DNA of 64,000 nucleotides from an uncultured Acidobacteriia bacterium (lineage in GTDB: Bacteria; Acidobacteriota; Terriglobia; Bryobacterales; Bryobacteraceae), in assembly GCA_903851195.1 (NCBI GenBank), contig CAINNJ010000001.1, positions 86,106-150,105 of the forward strand. The letters are read 5' to 3'. Each line of letters begins with the position of its first letter. Positions within the stretch are counted from its first letter, which is position 1. The translations under genes were made by a program, and so were the position numbers. This document shows positions 43,755 through 52,844 of the stretch, piece by piece. Below the pieces are notes generated by a model. That model worked only from the letters and a program-made list of their open reading frames with translations, searched no databases and was not told the origin of the DNA.

Positions 43755-45914
43755 ATGCGGGAAGTACGCTACCAGACGCCGCACGGAATTCACGTGTCGC
43801 GCGCCACCTCCAGGTTACCTTATCGCCAGGGTCTGAGCCGCTTCCTTCGGGAACTCGACAAACACCGCGGCATTTATCTTTCATCGGGTTATGAGTACCC
43901 GGGCCGTTACTCACGTTGGGATATTGTATCCGTTCGCCCGCCGCTGGAGCTGATCAGCTTCCAGAGAGACGTGACCTTCCGGCCTCTCAACGAACGCGGC
44001 GTCATCATCAACAAGCTGCTCGCGAACGCCCTGCGGGACCATCCGCACTGGGACGATTTCCGCGAAGAGAACGGCGTCGTCAAAGGCCGCCTGAAGCCGA
44101 TGCCGAAATTCTTTTCCGAAGAAGAGCGCAGCAAGCAGCCCTCCGTCTTCTCCGTGCTGCGCGCCCTGACGCACGAATTCCGCAACGATAACGACGACAA
44201 ACTCGCCTTCGCCGGCGCCTTCGGCTTCGACCTGATCTACCAGTTTGAGCCCATTCCCCTGCGTCTCGAACGCCGCATGCGGAAAGACCTGCAGCTCTTC
44301 CTCTGCGACGAAATCGTCTACATGGACCGCAAACGGGAAGTCATCGAACGCTTCTCCTACGATTTCGAGCAGGACGGCCTGACCACGAGGGGCCTGCCCC
44401 GCACCGCCGAAGCCGTGCCGAAAGCCCCGAAACGTGCGCCCGGCCCCATCACTTCCGATCACACCGTTGAAGAATACAAGGCCAACGTGGAAACCGTCCG
44501 CGAAGGCATGCGCCGCGGCGATTACTACGAAGTGGTGCTGCGCCAAACCTTCCAGACGCCTTACTCCGGCAAGGCTTCCGACCTTTTCGAGCGGATGCAG
44601 CGCGCCAACCCCAGCCCCTACGAGTTCCTGATTCAGTTCGGCGGCGAGCAACTGATTGGCGCTTCCCCCGAAATGTTCGTTCGCGTGGAAGGCCCCCGCG
44701 TGGAAACCTGCCCCATCTCCGGCACCGCGCGCCGCACCGGCGACCCCCTCCAGGACGCGAAAAACATCCAGGAACTGCTCAACTCGAAAAAGGAAGAGTC
44801 CGAGCTGACCATGTGTACCGACGTGGACCGCAACGACAAAAGCCGTGTCTGCGTCCCGGGCACCGTGAAAGTGATCGGCCGCCGCCTGATCGAGGCCTAC
44901 GCCGGCCTGTTCCACACGGTCGACCACGTCGAGGGCGTCCTCGAAGAGGGTTACGATTCGCTCGATGCCTTCCTGAGCCACATGTGGGCCGTCACCCTGA
45001 TCGGCGCGCCGAAAAAGGCCGCCTCCATGGCCATCGAGAGTCTCGAAAAGACCGCGCGCGACTGGTACGGCGGCGCCATCGGCATGCTCTCCCTCAACGG
45101 CGACATGAACACCGGCATCGCCATTCGGACCACCTACCTGCGCGACGGATACGCTACCTACCCGGCGGGCGCGACCTTGCTTTACGACTCCGACCCCGCC
45201 GCCGAAGAACTGGAAACGCGCCTGAAAGCCACCGGCTTCTTCCGCCTGCTGGGCGATCAGGCCAAAATGGCGCCGACCGAAGCCGAAGCCGAGCCCATCC
45301 ACATGAAACTGCTGCTCGTGGATAACGACGACTGCTTCATCCACACGCTCGCGAATTACGCCCGCCAGGCCGGCGCGGAAGTGGTCACCTACCGGGCCGG
45401 GATGCCGCTCGAAATCCTCGACAAAGTGCGGCCCGATCTGATTCTCATCTCGCCCGGCCCGGGCCGCCCCGAAGATTTCGGCGTTCCCGCGCTCGTCCGC
45501 CACGCCGCCCAGGCCGGTATTCCCGTCTTTGGCGTCTGCCTGGGCCTCCAGGGCATCGTCGAGGCCTTCGGCGGCGAACTTGGCGTGCTCCCGTATCCCA
45601 TGCACGGGAAACCGTCCAAAGTCCGCCATTACGGGCTCGGCTCCTTCGAAGGGCTGCCGGAAGAGATCGAAGTCGGCCGTTACCACTCGCTTTACGCCGT
45701 GCCGGAGAAACTCCCGGAGGTGCTGGAAGTCACTGCCCGCACCGAAGACGGCGTCATCATGGGCGTCCGGCACCGAACGCTTCCCATCGAAGCCGTCCAG
45801 TTCCATCCCGAATCGATCCTCTCCGCGAAGAGCGATACCGGCCTCAAGCTGATCCGCAACGCCCTCCGGATCGCCAAAGCGGCCGGTGTCGGTTTCGGGG
45901 CGACCCGCTCCTGA
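43755..45914 (+). CDS. trpE(G): Fused anthranilate synthase, TrpE-TrpG
   Basis: A 719-residue two-domain protein. The N-terminal chorismate-using part (about residues 1-510) contains ASPEMFVRVEGPRVETCPIS, ELTMCTDVDRNDKSRVC and the GAPKKAA element. The C-terminal class I glutamine amidotransferase (about 520-719) has SPGPGRPEDFG, the nucleophile Cys in FGVCLGLQG and the His-Glu pair in VQFHPES. It makes anthranilate from chorismate and glutamine, the first step of tryptophan synthesis. The fused form is known from rhizobia and others. No other trp gene is nearby, and I see no clear leader peptide in the 59-base gap upstream. Confidence 0.92.
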   Translation: MREVRYQTPHGIHVSRATSRLPYRQGLSRFLRELDKHRGIYLSSGYEYPGRYSRWDIVSVRPPLELISFQRDVTFRPLNERGVIINKLLANALRDHPHWDDFREENGVVKGRLKPMPKFFSEEERSKQPSVFSVLRALTHEFRNDNDDKLAFAGAFGFDLIYQFEPIPLRLERRMRKDLQLFLCDEIVYMDRKREVIERFSYDFEQDGLTTRGLPRTAEAVPKAPKRAPGPITSDHTVEEYKANVETVREGMRRGDYYEVVLRQTFQTPYSGKASDLFERMQRANPSPYEFLIQFGGEQLIGASPEMFVRVEGPRVETCPISGTARRTGDPLQDAKNIQELLNSKKEESELTMCTDVDRNDKSRVCVPGTVKVIGRRLIEAYAGLFHTVDHVEGVLEEGYDSLDAFLSHMWAVTLIGAPKKAASMAIESLEKTARDWYGGAIGMLSLNGDMNTGIAIRTTYLRDGYATYPAGATLLYDSDPAAEELETRLKATGFFRLLGDQAKMAPTEAEAEPIHMKLLLVDNDDCFIHTLANYARQAGAEVVTYRAGMPLEILDKVRPDLILISPGPGRPEDFGVPALVRHAAQAGIPVFGVCLGLQGIVEAFGGELGVLPYPMHGKPSKVRHYGLGSFEGLPEEIEVGRYHSLYAVPEKLPEVLEVTARTEDGVIMGVRHRTLPIEAVQFHPESILSAKSDTGLKLIRNALRIAKAAGVGFGATRS

Positions 45915-46037
45915 CCGTAAACTTTCGTGCAACCAAATGACTACTCCAGTGATCTGCAATAGAAGTAGTCCCGTGCACATCTCGGCACCCGGAATCCGGG
46001 ACCGCAATCCACTTTGCCCTACAATGGTACTTTAAAC

Positions 46038-47498
46038 ATGCGAACTCTGTTTCTGAACCCACCTTCTTTTGAAGGCTTCGATGGCGGCGCGAGCTCACGC
46101 TGGCCCGCTTCCCGGGAAATTGAGTCGTATTGGTATCCGGTCTGGCTCTGTTATCCCGCGGGAATGCTGCCCGACAGCAAAGTCGTGGATGCGCCTCCGC
46201 ACAAGATTTCCATCGAACAAACCGTGGAAATGGCGAAGGATTTCGAACTCCTGGTTCTCTTCACCTCCACCCCGGGTTTCGATGTCGATTGCAAAATTTC
46301 CGAGATGATGAAGGCCTCGAACCCGTCGATGAAGGTCTGTTTCGTCGGACCTCCCGTCACGGTCGAGCCCGAAAAGTCGCTCAACGCCAGCATGGCGATC
46401 GATTTCGTGATCCGCCGCGAGTTCGATCACCAGATTGTCGACTACGCCAACGGCAAGCCGCTCGAGGAAATTCCCGGCGCCAGTTTCCGCAAAGACGGCA
46501 AAATCGTCAATAATCCGGAAGCGCCCATGATCGAAAATCTCGATGCCCTGCCCTGGGTTTCGAAGATTTACAAGCGCGATCTCGACGTCACGCGTTACAA
46601 CGTTCCGTTCCTGCTCAATCCCTTCATCTCGATGTACACTTCGCGCGGCTGCCCGGCGATGTGCACGTTCTGTCTGTGGCCCCAGACGCACTCCGGCCAT
46701 CGCTGGCGCCTGCGTTCGAGCGACGACATTTACAACGAAGTGGAGTACGTTCTGGGCGCTTTCCCGGAAGTGAAGGAAATCTTCTTCGACGACGATACCT
46801 TCAACTACCGCAAAGAGCGCACCATCGAGCTCTGCTCCAAGCTGAAAAAGCTGAACTTCACCTGGTCCTGCACCTCGCGCGTCACCACCGATTACGACAC
46901 GCTCAAAGCCATGAAGGAAGCGGGCTGCCGCCTTCTCATCGTCGGCTACGAGTCCGGCGATCCGCAGATCCTCAAGAACATCAAAAAGGGCGCCACCATC
47001 GACATGGCGGAGCGCTTCACCGCGAACTGCAAGAAGCTGGGCCTGGTCATTCACGGCGATTTCATCGTCGGCCTGCCCGGCGAAACCCGCGAAAGCATCC
47101 GGAAAACGATCGATTTCGCCAAAAAGCTCGACAACGAAACCATCCAGGTTTCCATCGCGCATCCTTACCCAGGCACCGAGTTTTACGCATATGCCGAGAA
47201 GAACAACCTGATCTCCATCGGCAATATCGTCGACGACCGCGGCAACCAGCTTCCCAAAGTGGTTTACGAGAACCTGAATGAAGCGGAACTGATGGACTGG
47301 GTGGAGCGCTTCTACAGCGAATACTATTTCCGTCCGAAAGTCGTTTGGCGCATGATCAGCAAGGTGATGTTCAACTCCCACGAGCGCAAACGCCTCACCA
47401 AGGAAGCCAAGGAATACATGGCCCTGCGGGCGCGCCGCCGGAAGTTCATCTCCGAGCAGCGGCAACAGGCGACCGTCTCCGCGAATGCCGGTGACTGA
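46038..47498 (+). CDS. hpnJ: Hopanoid-associated radical SAM protein HpnJ
   Basis: A 486-residue B12-binding-type radical SAM enzyme. The start chosen is ATG 46038 (MRTLFLNPPSFEGFDGG), matching the usual start of the family; a TTG 24 bases upstream is also in frame. The N-terminal half is a cobalamin-binding-like fold. The iron-sulfur cluster ligands are Cys205, Cys209 and Cys212 in RGCPAMCTFCLWPQTHSG. EIFFDDDTFN and RLLIVGYESGD are radical-SAM barrel strands. In known pathways HpnJ contracts the glucosamine ring of bacteriohopanetetrol glucosamine to the cyclitol ether. First gene of a four-gene overlapping operon. Confidence 0.9.
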   Translation: MRTLFLNPPSFEGFDGGASSRWPASREIESYWYPVWLCYPAGMLPDSKVVDAPPHKISIEQTVEMAKDFELLVLFTSTPGFDVDCKISEMMKASNPSMKVCFVGPPVTVEPEKSLNASMAIDFVIRREFDHQIVDYANGKPLEEIPGASFRKDGKIVNNPEAPMIENLDALPWVSKIYKRDLDVTRYNVPFLLNPFISMYTSRGCPAMCTFCLWPQTHSGHRWRLRSSDDIYNEVEYVLGAFPEVKEIFFDDDTFNYRKERTIELCSKLKKLNFTWSCTSRVTTDYDTLKAMKEAGCRLLIVGYESGDPQILKNIKKGATIDMAERFTANCKKLGLVIHGDFIVGLPGETRESIRKTIDFAKKLDNETIQVSIAHPYPGTEFYAYAEKNNLISIGNIVDDRGNQLPKVVYENLNEAELMDWVERFYSEYYFRPKVVWRMISKVMFNSHERKRLTKEAKEYMALRARRRKFISEQRQQATVSANAGD

Positions 47499-47922
47499 AG
47501 CCCCGCGCCACGCCCCCTCGCGGGCGGTGATTCGCAAGACACGGCTTTTCGCCGTCATTTCGGTCCTCAGTAACGTAGCGGGCAACTCGGCGCTCACGCA
47601 CGGCTTGCAGCAGCTGGGCGCCATCGGCAACACCCCGCTTGACCTGATTGCCGCTCTGTTCCATCCCTGGGTGGCGCTGGGCGTTACGATGCTGATCGTC
47701 TGGACCTTCGCCCACATGGCGCTGCTGAGCTGGGCGGACCTGAGCTACGTGATGCCCGTAACCGCCATCGGCTACGTGGTCACCGCCTTCGCCGGGCGTT
47801 TCTTTCTCGGCGAAACCGTTTCCCCCATGCGCTGGGCGGGCATCGTCCTGATCACGTTAGGCGTCACGCTGGTGGGCCGAACGCCGCCCGCTTCCGCCCC
47901 GAAGGGTCGCCCCGTCGAATGA
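47485..47922 (+). CDS. Half-size EamA/DMT-superfamily membrane protein
   Basis: A 145-residue protein with four predicted membrane helices, one EamA repeat. The end SWADLSYVMPVTAIGYVVTA then RFFLGETVSPMRWAGIVLI is the typical signature. Overlaps hpnJ by 14 bases and the next gene by 4 (ATGA). Half-size DMT proteins act as dimers; the ArnE/ArnF pair that flips aminoarabinose-lipid is the best known case. By position it may flip a hopanoid or glycosylated hopanoid precursor; this is inference. Confidence 0.8.
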   Translation: MPVTEAPRHAPSRAVIRKTRLFAVISVLSNVAGNSALTHGLQQLGAIGNTPLDLIAALFHPWVALGVTMLIVWTFAHMALLSWADLSYVMPVTAIGYVVTAFAGRFFLGETVSPMRWAGIVLITLGVTLVGRTPPASAPKGRPVE

Positions 47923-48281
47923 AGTGGCTGCTGGTCTCCCTCTGCGTCACATCCACCGTGGTGGGCGACGTCTTCCGCTCGCTGGGCATGCGCCACCACG
48001 GCGAAATTCACGACTTCCGCCCCGGCGCCATCGGCGGAGCGCTCTCCGCTATTGCCCGCAACTGGATGGTGATTCTTTCCACCTGCGCCATGGCCGTTTC
48101 TTTCTTCTCTTTCATGAAGCTGGTCTCCATCGCGCCCATGAGCTTCGCGGTGCCGGTTTCAGCCGTCACCTTCATCCCGGAAACCCTGCTCGCGCGTTTC
48201 CTGCTCAAGGAAGCCGTGGACACGCAGCGCTGGCTCGGCATCGGCCTGATTCTGGTGGGCGTGGTTTTTATTTCGCAGTGA
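47919..48281 (+). CDS. Second half-size EamA/DMT-superfamily membrane protein
   Basis: A 120-residue protein with four hydrophobic helices and the EamA ending (FAVPVSAVTFIPETLLARF then LKEAVDTQRWLGIGLILVG). It differs clearly from the preceding half-size protein, so the two probably form a heterodimer rather than being a broken single gene; each has its own start and complete repeat. It is overlapped at both ends (ATGA before, GTGA after), so all four genes are cotranslated. Confidence 0.8.
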   Translation: MKWLLVSLCVTSTVVGDVFRSLGMRHHGEIHDFRPGAIGGALSAIARNWMVILSTCAMAVSFFSFMKLVSIAPMSFAVPVSAVTFIPETLLARFLLKEAVDTQRWLGIGLILVGVVFISQ

Positions 48282-49402
48282 TTCCGGCTCTGCTCGTCGT
48301 TTGCGGCATCGCCTATAACCTGCTCGCCATCGCGGGTGCGTTGCGCTTCCGACGCCGCGCCGTCATTTCCGCGTTCCATCCCCCTGTATCCATCCTCAAA
48401 CCGGTCCGGGGTCGCGATCCGCGCTTTTACGAGGCCATTCGCTCGCACGCGCTCCAGCGCTATCCGGAGTTCGAAATCCTCTTCGGAGTTGCCGATCCCG
48501 AAGACCCCGCTCTGACCGACATTCGCCGGCTGCAACAGGAATTCCCCGCCCTGCCCATTCGCGTGATCCTCTCGCCGAATACCGCGCCCAATCGGAAGGC
48601 GGGATCGCTCGAAATCCTCGCCGATCACGCCAATTACCCGGTGATGCTGGTGAACGACGGCGATATCCTGGTGGAAACCGACTACCTCGCCCGCGTCCTC
48701 AGCCTTTTGGAACCGGATGATGTCGGTCTCGTGACCTGCCTTTACCGCGGGCGCGGAGCCTCACTCGCCGCCCGTGCCGAAGCCCTCGGCATCGCCACGG
48801 AATTCGCCCCCAGTGTTCTGGTTGCCCGCCTGCTCTCGTCCACCGGCTTCGCGCTGGGTTCCACCATGGCTTTTCGAAAACGGGAACTCGACGCCATCGG
48901 CGGTTTCGCCGCCATCCGCGAATACCTGGCCGACGACTACCAACTCGGCGCGCGCATCTCCGCCCTGGGCAAGCGCGTCGTGATGGCGGATACGGTCGTC
49001 GAAACGAATCTGGGCGCCGGAACGTGGCCCGAGGTCTGGAAGCACCAGGTGCGCTGGTCCCGCACCATCCGGATCTCCCGCCCTGCCGGCTATTTCGGCT
49101 ATCTGGTCACGCAAGCCACATTCTGGTGCCTGGCAGCGGCTCTGTGGGGATACCCCCGGGTGGCTCTGATGGGAATCGTAGTGCGCCTTCTCGCGGGTGC
49201 GGCGGCGATGCGGGCGCTGGGCTTCCGCGACCTCCGGCCTCTGTTGCTGGCCCCCGCCCGCGACCTCTTCGGCTTCGCGGTCTGGTGCGCCGGACTGGCC
49301 GGAACCACAGTCGAATGGCGCGGCGAAAAGTTCCGGCTGCTGCGGGACGGCCGGATGGTCAGTTCGACTCGCCCAGCATCTCCGCCAGATGCGCTTCCGT
49401 GA
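48278..49402 (+). CDS. hpnI: Hopanoid glycosyltransferase HpnI (ceramide glucosyltransferase-like)
   Basis: A 374-residue membrane glycosyltransferase of the GT21/ceramide glucosyltransferase type. GTG 48278 overlaps the previous stop as GTGA. An N-terminal membrane helix precedes VSILKPVRGRDPRFYEAIRS and EILFGVADPEDPAL. The catalytic aspartates lie in LVNDGDILVETDYL and LADDYQLG, and QVRW is the acceptor motif; two or three C-terminal helices follow. In characterised bacteria HpnI adds N-acetylglucosamine to bacteriohopanetetrol, HpnK deacetylates it and HpnJ forms the cyclitol ether. HpnK is not in the window. Its 3' end overlaps the convergent ytxJ gene by 44 bases. Confidence 0.88.
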   Translation: MIPALLVVCGIAYNLLAIAGALRFRRRAVISAFHPPVSILKPVRGRDPRFYEAIRSHALQRYPEFEILFGVADPEDPALTDIRRLQQEFPALPIRVILSPNTAPNRKAGSLEILADHANYPVMLVNDGDILVETDYLARVLSLLEPDDVGLVTCLYRGRGASLAARAEALGIATEFAPSVLVARLLSSTGFALGSTMAFRKRELDAIGGFAAIREYLADDYQLGARISALGKRVVMADTVVETNLGAGTWPEVWKHQVRWSRTIRISRPAGYFGYLVTQATFWCLAAALWGYPRVALMGIVVRLLAGAAAMRALGFRDLRPLLLAPARDLFGFAVWCAGLAGTTVEWRGEKFRLLRDGRMVSSTRPASPPDALP

Positions 49403-49733
49403 TATTCCCGTGCGAAGCGGTCGCCGCGACGGCGCCCTTCCGCAGCACCAGAATTTGCGGAGATTCGTGCCGAACCCCGGTCATTTCCGCAACGCTCAGA
49501 GAGACCGGCCGGTTCTTAATTACGTGCAAAATATGCACCGGAATGTCGGGATGATGCAGCCGGAATCGGTTCACCTGCGAATGAGCGGCCCAGCTCACCG
49601 GACAAGCCGTGCTGTGCTTGAACAGCACCACCAGATCTTCGCGCAACAGCTCCCGCAGATCGGTATCCTTGCCGATTTCCGGCATTTCTCCTGCCCGGCA
49701 CGCCTCTTCGCGGCGCTTGAACCAATTAAACAT
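49359..49733 (-). CDS. ytxJ: YtxJ-like bacilliredoxin (monothiol)
   Basis: A 124-residue thioredoxin-fold protein. The active site reads FKHSTACPVS, the single-cysteine TCPVS-type motif of YtxJ, linked in Firmicutes and some other phyla to bacillithiol. SPQILVLRKG is the cis-Pro region of the thioredoxin fold. It would reduce mixed disulfides between proteins and low-molecular-weight thiols in the cytosol. It suggests this organism makes bacillithiol, but no bsh gene is in the window. Convergent overlap of 44 bases with hpnI. Confidence 0.85.
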   Translation of the reverse strand: MFNWFKRREEACRAGEMPEIGKDTDLRELLREDLVVLFKHSTACPVSWAAHSQVNRFRLHHPDIPVHILHVIKNRPVSLSVAEMTGVRHESPQILVLRKGAVAATASHGNITEAHLAEMLGESN

Positions 49734-49784
49734 TCGTCTCCTGTCACTACAGATTAACGGGGGTGCCCGGCGGATTCGGGTCGA

Positions 49785-50921
49785 TTATATCCGAATAAAA
49801 GCAATTGTAACCGGACTCAGGTTTTTGACCGCGGGCGCGGCCGCGGTGAGCTTTCCCGACGCTGGATTCCGGCGAAAACACGTGATGGTATCACCCTGTT
49901 CGTTCGCCGAATAAAGAAACCTGCCGGCCGGATCGAATCCGATAAACCGGGGGGTTTTTCCACCGGACGGCGTCCAGCCCGCGTTCGTCAGCAGCCCGGT
50001 TTGCGGATGCACGCGGAAAGCGGCAATACTGTCGTGGCCCCGATTCGAACAATACACAAAGCGAGAGTCCGCGGACAGTGCGATTTCGGCCCCCGTGCTG
50101 TTGCCGGTGAACTCGGGCGGGAGCAGAGACAGGATCTGCCGGGGCTGCAGCGCGCCGCTCTCCGGATCTCGCGAATACGTGGCGACCGTGCTGTTCAACT
50201 CGTTCAAAACCCAAAGCACCGGCAGTTTCGGATGAATCGCGAGGTGCCGCGGACCCGCCGCGGGCCGGGTCTGGATCGAGCCCTGCGCCGTCGGACTCAG
50301 CCGCCCGGCCTTGCCGTCGAACCGGAAGGAGAACACGCGGTCCAGCCCCTTGTCCGGGACATAAACGAAACGCCCGCCGGGCTCGAAGACGAGGTGATGA
50401 GGACGGGACCCGGGCTGTTCCACCCGATGCGGACCAGGCTCGCCGGGGAGTGTCACGAGCTGAACCGGATCGCCCAGCCTGCCTTCCTCAATCGGAAGAA
50501 CAGCCACGCTGCCGGAACCATAATTGGCCACCAAAAGAAATCTGCCATCGGGACTGCACGCGAGATGCACGCCGTTCACGCCGCCGGTCTCGGCTTTATT
50601 CAGAAACGCGATCCGGCCCGTTGCGGGATCCACCGAGAATGCCGAAGCGTAACGTTCGTCACCGTGAACCGAATAAATAAATCTCCGATTGGGGGAGGCG
50701 AGGAGGAACGAGGGGTTAACGAGGTTACCCAACTGCTGCATGTGAGACCACACGCCGGTCGCGGGGTCCATCCGGTAAACGTGGATGCCATCCCCGTGCG
50801 CGTGCCTCTGCTCGGAGGTGTAACATCCGGCGTAGGCGTAAACGGAACGGCTTGCCGGCGCTCCGGCCAGCCATGCCGGGGAAGCGAGCAACGCCGCTCG
50901 AAGCAGTTCACGGCGTTGCAC
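49785..50921 (-). CDS. Secreted lactonase, 7-bladed beta-propeller (6-phosphogluconolactonase-like)
   Basis: A 378-residue protein of the YkgB/Pgl lactonase family with repeated propeller blades, for example FLLVANYGSGSVAVLPIEEG and FVYVPDKGLDRVFSFRFDG. The N-terminus MQRRELLRAALLASPAWLAG looks like a twin-arginine signal, so it is probably exported folded. Known relatives hydrolyse 6-phosphogluconolactone or other lactones; export makes a sugar-lactone substrate outside the cytoplasm more likely here. It is 5 bases downstream of a small hypothetical gene on the same strand. Confidence 0.85.
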   Translation of the reverse strand: MQRRELLRAALLASPAWLAGAPASRSVYAYAGCYTSEQRHAHGDGIHVYRMDPATGVWSHMQQLGNLVNPSFLLASPNRRFIYSVHGDERYASAFSVDPATGRIAFLNKAETGGVNGVHLACSPDGRFLLVANYGSGSVAVLPIEEGRLGDPVQLVTLPGEPGPHRVEQPGSRPHHLVFEPGGRFVYVPDKGLDRVFSFRFDGKAGRLSPTAQGSIQTRPAAGPRHLAIHPKLPVLWVLNELNSTVATYSRDPESGALQPRQILSLLPPEFTGNSTGAEIALSADSRFVYCSNRGHDSIAAFRVHPQTGLLTNAGWTPSGGKTPRFIGFDPAGRFLYSANEQGDTITCFRRNPASGKLTAAAPAVKNLSPVTIAFIRI

Positions 50922-50926
50922 GCGGG

Positions 50927-51166
50927 TTATTGATTCCGCTTGGCGACAAGGTAATCGGCTGCGGCGTCGATCCCCTGCGATTTCCGAATTTCATGAAACT
51001 TGTCAAGAGCATTACTGGCGGCCTTCGTCCGCTCAGTAGCCCCGGTGACCTTGCGCTTTTTTTCGGTAACGGGCGCGCTCTGGACACGCTCGTTGATCTC
51101 ACGGTTTTTCGCAATGCGGGTTGCGAGTCGCTCCGCGGGGGTCATTTCATGGTACGGTTTGGTCAT
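50927..51166 (-). CDS. Small charged hypothetical protein
   Basis: A 79-residue hydrophilic, helix-rich protein starting MTKPYHEMTPAERLATRIAK. It is rich in Lys, Arg, Glu and Ala and ends AADYLVAKRNQ. It may be a short coiled coil or a nucleic-acid-binding accessory. No family recognised. It ends 5 bases before the lactonase start on the same strand, which supports a real coupled gene. Confidence 0.6.
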   Translation of the reverse strand: MTKPYHEMTPAERLATRIAKNREINERVQSAPVTEKKRKVTGATERTKAASNALDKFHEIRKSQGIDAAADYLVAKRNQ

Positions 51167-51253
51167 ACGGACACCTTCGGCATACTAACAGTCTAGCGGC
51201 TCACCTGGCGCGCCGTCACCCAACGGCGCTTAGAAAGCGGTTAGAATGCAGCT

Positions 51254-51778
51254 ATGATCCGAATTGCGGTACTGTTGTTGGCGATGTCCACGACACTTTC
51301 CGGCGCCTCCGGCGCGTACGATTTCACCCTCAACTCCATCGACGGGAAAGCGACCCCTCTGGCCGGCTTCAAGGGCAAAGTCACGCTGATTGTGAACGTT
51401 GCAAGCCAGTGCGGCTTCACGCCGCAGTACGCCGGACTCGAAGCGCTCTACGAAAAGTACCGCGACCACGGCTTCGTTATCGCGGGCTTCCCGGCCAACA
51501 ATTTCGGCGGCCAGGAACCCGGCACCAACGAAGAGATCAAACAGTTCTGCAACCGGAACTACAGCGTCAAGTTCCCCATGTTCGCGAAGATCTCCGTGAA
51601 GGGCGCCGACAAAGCGCCCCTCTACCAATACCTGACCGACACCATGGGCGGCGACGTGCAATGGAATTTCACCAAGTTCCTGGTCGACAAAAACGGCAAA
51701 GTCATCAAACGCTTCGATTCCTCGGTGGAACCGGACTCCCCCGAACTGGTTTCCGCAATCGAAGCCGCTCTGAAATAG
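51254..51778 (+). CDS. Glutathione peroxidase-family thiol peroxidase
   Basis: A 174-residue protein with an N-terminal signal peptide (IRIAVLLLAMSTTLSGASG), so probably periplasmic. Catalytic elements: Cys53 in VNVASQCGFTPQ, Gln in ANNFGGQEPGTN, and Trp in QWNFTKFLVD. It is the cysteine form, which usually uses thioredoxin rather than glutathione. It would reduce lipid or hydrogen peroxides, fitting a cell with polyunsaturated lipids, though that link is only suggestive. It stands alone between a divergent and a convergent gene. Confidence 0.92.
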   Translation: MIRIAVLLLAMSTTLSGASGAYDFTLNSIDGKATPLAGFKGKVTLIVNVASQCGFTPQYAGLEALYEKYRDHGFVIAGFPANNFGGQEPGTNEEIKQFCNRNYSVKFPMFAKISVKGADKAPLYQYLTDTMGGDVQWNFTKFLVDKNGKVIKRFDSSVEPDSPELVSAIEAALK

Positions 51779-51785
51779 TTGCGCG

Positions 51786-52844
51786 TTAGCGCGGAATCGT
51801 CCCGGCGCACTCCGCCCAGTGGTCCACAAGGTAATGCACCACCTTGCTGCCGACCACCTGCGCCGCGTCGAGCGCCGGCATGTAAGCGGAATAAACACCG
51901 CCCACCAGCCCCTTCAGACTCTCCGCGGGGGTAGATCCCGGCGCTTCCCGGTCATAGTTGCTCACCGTTCGCAGCACCAGCACCCGGCGCAGATCCACGC
52001 GCCGGGCATTCGCCAGAAAGGTGAGCGACTGCATGGTGCCCGTGTCCTCCATGGCGGAGATCATGTAATTCCCCTTGCCTTCCGTGTAGTACTGCGTCCA
52101 CGCGTTCGCCCAGGCGTCGAGACGGGCGCCGTGCCAGAAGGTGCTGCCGGAGATCGTATCGCCCTTCGCCACGAACGGGGGCTTCTGCGCGTTCGGAAAC
52201 CCCTCGAAACGAGCGCGCGATTTCCGGATCTGCTCGGTGTCCGCCAGCGTCACGCCCCTCGTCAGACGGTACGCCCAATCCACCAAAGGCAGGTTCAGCG
52301 TGTAAATCTCGCCTTCCAGATCCTTGCGCACGGGTTGCTCGTACGGTACCCCTTTTCGGAGCGGCACGATTCCCGTCGGCCAGTCTTTCGGGATATCGCG
52401 GGCGTCCACTTCATAGGCCAGATCGCCGTCGATCACATGCTCCGCCCAGACTGCCGAACCGAGCGAGACATCGGCCGGGTCACCGCCGCCGATACCGGCC
52501 ACAATCCAGTACGTCTGCGAGAAGTCGAAGCGCGGATCGAGGCCCAGCGCCATCACCGACGCCGCCGCCTTCGCGGTGCCCACGCCGGTCACCATGCCGA
52601 GCACGCCGTCTTTGTTCATCCGCACGTGCCGGTAGCCGGAATCCATCGGAATCACCTGGTCCAGATGTTCCCGTTCCACCCACAACTGGTATTCGCCCGG
52701 CACATCGCCCGTGTCTTCGCCGCGCTCGAACATCGCGATCACCACCACCTTCACGGGAATCGGCCGGTTCTGCGCGCCAACCGCGCCGGCGAGGCACAAC
52801 CATACGAGCAGCGTCTTCATCGTCTCCCTCATCGGAACCCCCAC
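51786..52844 (-). CDS. Purine nucleoside permease/phosphorylase-like (NUP family)
   Basis: About 350 residues of the NUP family (yeast purine nucleoside permease type, related in fold to nucleoside phosphorylases). Blocks include VKVVVIAMFERGEDTGDVPG, MVTGVGTAKAAASVMALGLD, YWIVAGIGGGDPADVSLGSA and NYMISAMEDTGT. There is a signal peptide. The start may be ATG 52844, 52832 or 52820; the last (MKTLLVWLCLAGAVGA) gives the cleanest signal. It overlaps the upstream adenosine deaminase-like gene by 16 bases if 52844 is used. Both being secreted suggests breakdown and capture of extracellular purine nucleosides. Confidence 0.85.
   Translation of the reverse strand: MGVPMRETMKTLLVWLCLAGAVGAQNRPIPVKVVVIAMFERGEDTGDVPGEYQLWVEREHLDQVIPMDSGYRHVRMNKDGVLGMVTGVGTAKAAASVMALGLDPRFDFSQTYWIVAGIGGGDPADVSLGSAVWAEHVIDGDLAYEVDARDIPKDWPTGIVPLRKGVPYEQPVRKDLEGEIYTLNLPLVDWAYRLTRGVTLADTEQIRKSRARFEGFPNAQKPPFVAKGDTISGSTFWHGARLDAWANAWTQYYTEGKGNYMISAMEDTGTMQSLTFLANARRVDLRRVLVLRTVSNYDREAPGSTPAESLKGLVGGVYSAYMPALDAAQVVGSKVVHYLVDHWAECAGTIPR

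Noticed and set aside
43911..46007. A 698-codon minus-strand frame across trpE(G)
   Set aside because: Antisense to a gene with all catalytic motifs; no plausible product.
47485..48281. A single DMT transporter gene split by a frameshift
   Set aside because: Each half has its own start, a complete EamA repeat and standard 4-base overlaps, as in ArnE/ArnF pairs, so two real genes are more likely.
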